Positions 4,452-5,362 of a stretch of 5,362 bases of DNA are shown one piece after another (within the stretch, counting starts at the first letter, position 1; each line of letters opens with the position of its first letter). The notes below the pieces were generated by a model, which did not search any database, had not been told where the DNA came from, and saw nothing but the letters and a program-made list of their open reading frames with translations. The stretch comes from Methanosarcina sp. Its GTDB lineage: Archaea; Halobacteriota; Methanosarcinia; Methanosarcinales; Methanosarcinaceae. The stretch covers positions 1 through 5,362 of the forward strand of contig JADGNM010000199.1 of assembly GCA_017883485.1 (NCBI GenBank), given 5' to 3'. Both the position numbers and the translations under genes were made by a program.

Positions 4452-5084
4452 TCAATAAGTATCACAATTACTTTTATACTCTTTAACCCATCGAGCAAGA
4501 CTTCTAAAATCATCTATATATTTATCCTTTGGATATGCTCCCCGCGCCACATAAGAAGGGTGGATAAAAGGAATGCAGTAAAATTCGTTGAGCTTTATAG
4601 GTTTATTGTGTATTAAAGAGAATTTGTCACATTTTTGATTCAAAATATTTTCAGTTGCAAGTCTCCCAAGTGGAACAATCACATCAAAATGAATGGAATT
4701 CATTTCGACATTTAAATAATATTTACAATTCTCGATCTCCGTCTGAGAAGGATATCTATTATTTCCGTTACTATCTTTTGGATTACATTTTACTAAATTA
4801 GTTACATATGCCTTAATTACATCATCATTTTGAACTAAGCCGTTTGGTTCCATGTTGATTCCTGAAGACGATAGTGCCAGTTGGAAAAGTTTCCCAGAGG
4901 AATCTCTGGTAAAGGGGATTCCAGTAGTGTCAGCTCCCAATCTTCCAGGAGCTAAACCGACAAAAAAAATATCTGCATTTAAAAACCCATATCCTGGAAC
5001 CGCTTTATTTCGCGTTTTTACAAGCTCTTCACATTTGACACAGCGGTTAACTAGGTTTCTTATATCTCGTATTGTCCTTTGCAT
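4452..5084 (-). CDS. Uracil-DNA glycosylase superfamily, iron-sulfur type (family 4/5)
   Basis: The 210-aa protein removes uracil or related damaged bases from DNA, giving an abasic site for base-excision repair. An iron-sulfur cluster is indicated by C15-x2-C18 with C100 (NLVKCNP) and C120 (EIENCKYYL), the classic spacing in families 4 and 5. Motif A reads VGLAPGRLGADTTGIPFTRDSSG (42-64). Leu stands where family 4 has the Glu of GEAPG, and the TG-x-PFT-x-D-x-SG pattern resembles family 5 (UDGb). Motif B is HPSY at 175-178. PLGRLATENIL at 138-148 is the usual core strand and helix. I chose ATG 5082-5084, 4 nt after the upstream gene. In-frame ATGs reaching back to 5153 would overlap that gene by up to 65 nt. 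Exact subfamily and substrate range are uncertain. Confidence 0.85.
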   Translation of the reverse strand: MQRTIRDIRNLVNRCVKCEELVKTRNKAVPGYGFLNADIFFVGLAPGRLGADTTGIPFTRDSSGKLFQLALSSSGINMEPNGLVQNDDVIKAYVTNLVKCNPKDSNGNNRYPSQTEIENCKYYLNVEMNSIHFDVIVPLGRLATENILNQKCDKFSLIHNKPIKLNEFYCIPFIHPSYVARGAYPKDKYIDDFRSLARWVKEYKSNCDTY

Positions 5085-5088
5085 CTTA

Positions 5089-5325
5089 TCATACAGTATT
5101 TGATTTTTTCTTCGTCCATTCTTCATCTTTAAAGTATTCATTTTTGAAATCATTCCATCTCTCGTCTTTAAGAAGTTCTAACTCAATGGGAACATCGGTC
5201 TTTGAATGCTTTTGAAGCTTAATCTTTATATCTTCTGGATTCTTGTGAGTAAATGTATATTTATATTGATTATGAGACGATCTACTGTAACTATTCAGCC
5301 TGGGTAAAACAACATCAATAGCCAT
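5089..5325 (-). CDS. Small hypothetical protein upstream of the glycosylase
   Basis: The 78-aa charged, soluble protein (MAIDVVLPRLNSYSRSSHNQ at the start, KDEEWTKKKSNTV at the end) is not one I recognise, and it has no signal peptide, membrane segment or cysteine. Support for it being real comes from context: a TATA box centred near 5350 fits a leaderless start at ATG 5323-5325, GGAAG also precedes the ATG, and the stop is 4 nt from the glycosylase ATG, the spacing of a translationally coupled pair. The second half (PIELELLKDERWNDFKNEYF) reads as amphipathic helix. It could be an operon partner of the glycosylase. It could also be the remaining end of a larger lost gene. Confidence 0.55.
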   Translation of the reverse strand: MAIDVVLPRLNSYSRSSHNQYKYTFTHKNPEDIKIKLQKHSKTDVPIELELLKDERWNDFKNEYFKDEEWTKKKSNTV

Positions 5326-5344
5326 CTTCCATAAGATTCAATGG

Positions 5345-5356
5345 GCATATTTATCT
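5345..5356 (-). promoter_or_regulatory. TATA box for the glycosylase operon
   Basis: ATAAATAT (5347-5354, minus strand) is centred about 26 nt upstream of ATG 5325, the same leaderless geometry as the MNT/HEPN operon. The window ends 8 bases upstream, so a BRE cannot be judged fully. Confidence 0.45.
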
Positions 5357-5362
5357 GAATTA

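Noticed and set aside
4852..5103. Plus-strand open frame of 83 codons
   Set aside because: It is the antisense of the glycosylase N-terminal half, including its motif A; no ribosome site.

Overview
The window is AT-rich and looks archaeal, most likely from a mesophilic methanogen of the Methanosarcina type. The reasons are TATA boxes about 26 nt upstream of start codons (leaderless layout), strong GGAG/AAGGAGG ribosome sites inside operons, compact minimal-nucleotidyltransferase (MNT)/HEPN gene pairs, and long gene-poor stretches with decayed mobile-element debris. No marker gene fixes the species, so this assignment is inference.

Layout. Positions 1-1296 hold no intact gene. They contain an IS200/IS605-like hairpin at the left edge, a broken minus-strand reading frame (1-566), a small element with nested inverted repeats (about 689-860) and AT-rich spacer. 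Positions 1297-1779 (+) encode a secreted glycine/cysteine-rich protein built on eight 18-bp tandem repeats. Positions 1838-1952 are a 115-bp MITE-like fold-back element whose right end cuts into the next block.

Positions 1950-3810 are the centre of interest and lie on the minus strand. An intact four-gene operon, MNT1-HEPN1-MNT2-HEPN2 (3779 down to 2480), has every junction overlapping. It is followed by a decayed second copy of the MNT1-HEPN1-MNT2 part (2425 down to 1950), with frameshifts, an internal deletion of about 240 bp, and truncation at the MITE. The intact operon has a TATA box positioned for a leaderless transcript and a 13-bp palindrome just upstream of it. Both HEPN proteins carry R-x4-H-x-Y and both MNTs carry GS-x-x-RG plus SDLD, the signatures of HepT/MntA toxin-antitoxin pairs, in which the MNT AMPylates the toxin tyrosine.

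Positions 4000-5325, also minus strand, hold a second probable operon: a small unrecognised protein, an iron-sulfur uracil-DNA glycosylase of the family 4/5 type, and an HI0074-type nucleotidyltransferase-binding (HEPN-fold) protein with no visible partner NTase. About 1.8 kb therefore carries three intact HEPN-fold proteins and one ruined copy, beside a base-excision repair gene. It reads as an accessory or defence-type neighbourhood that has undergone tandem duplication and decay.
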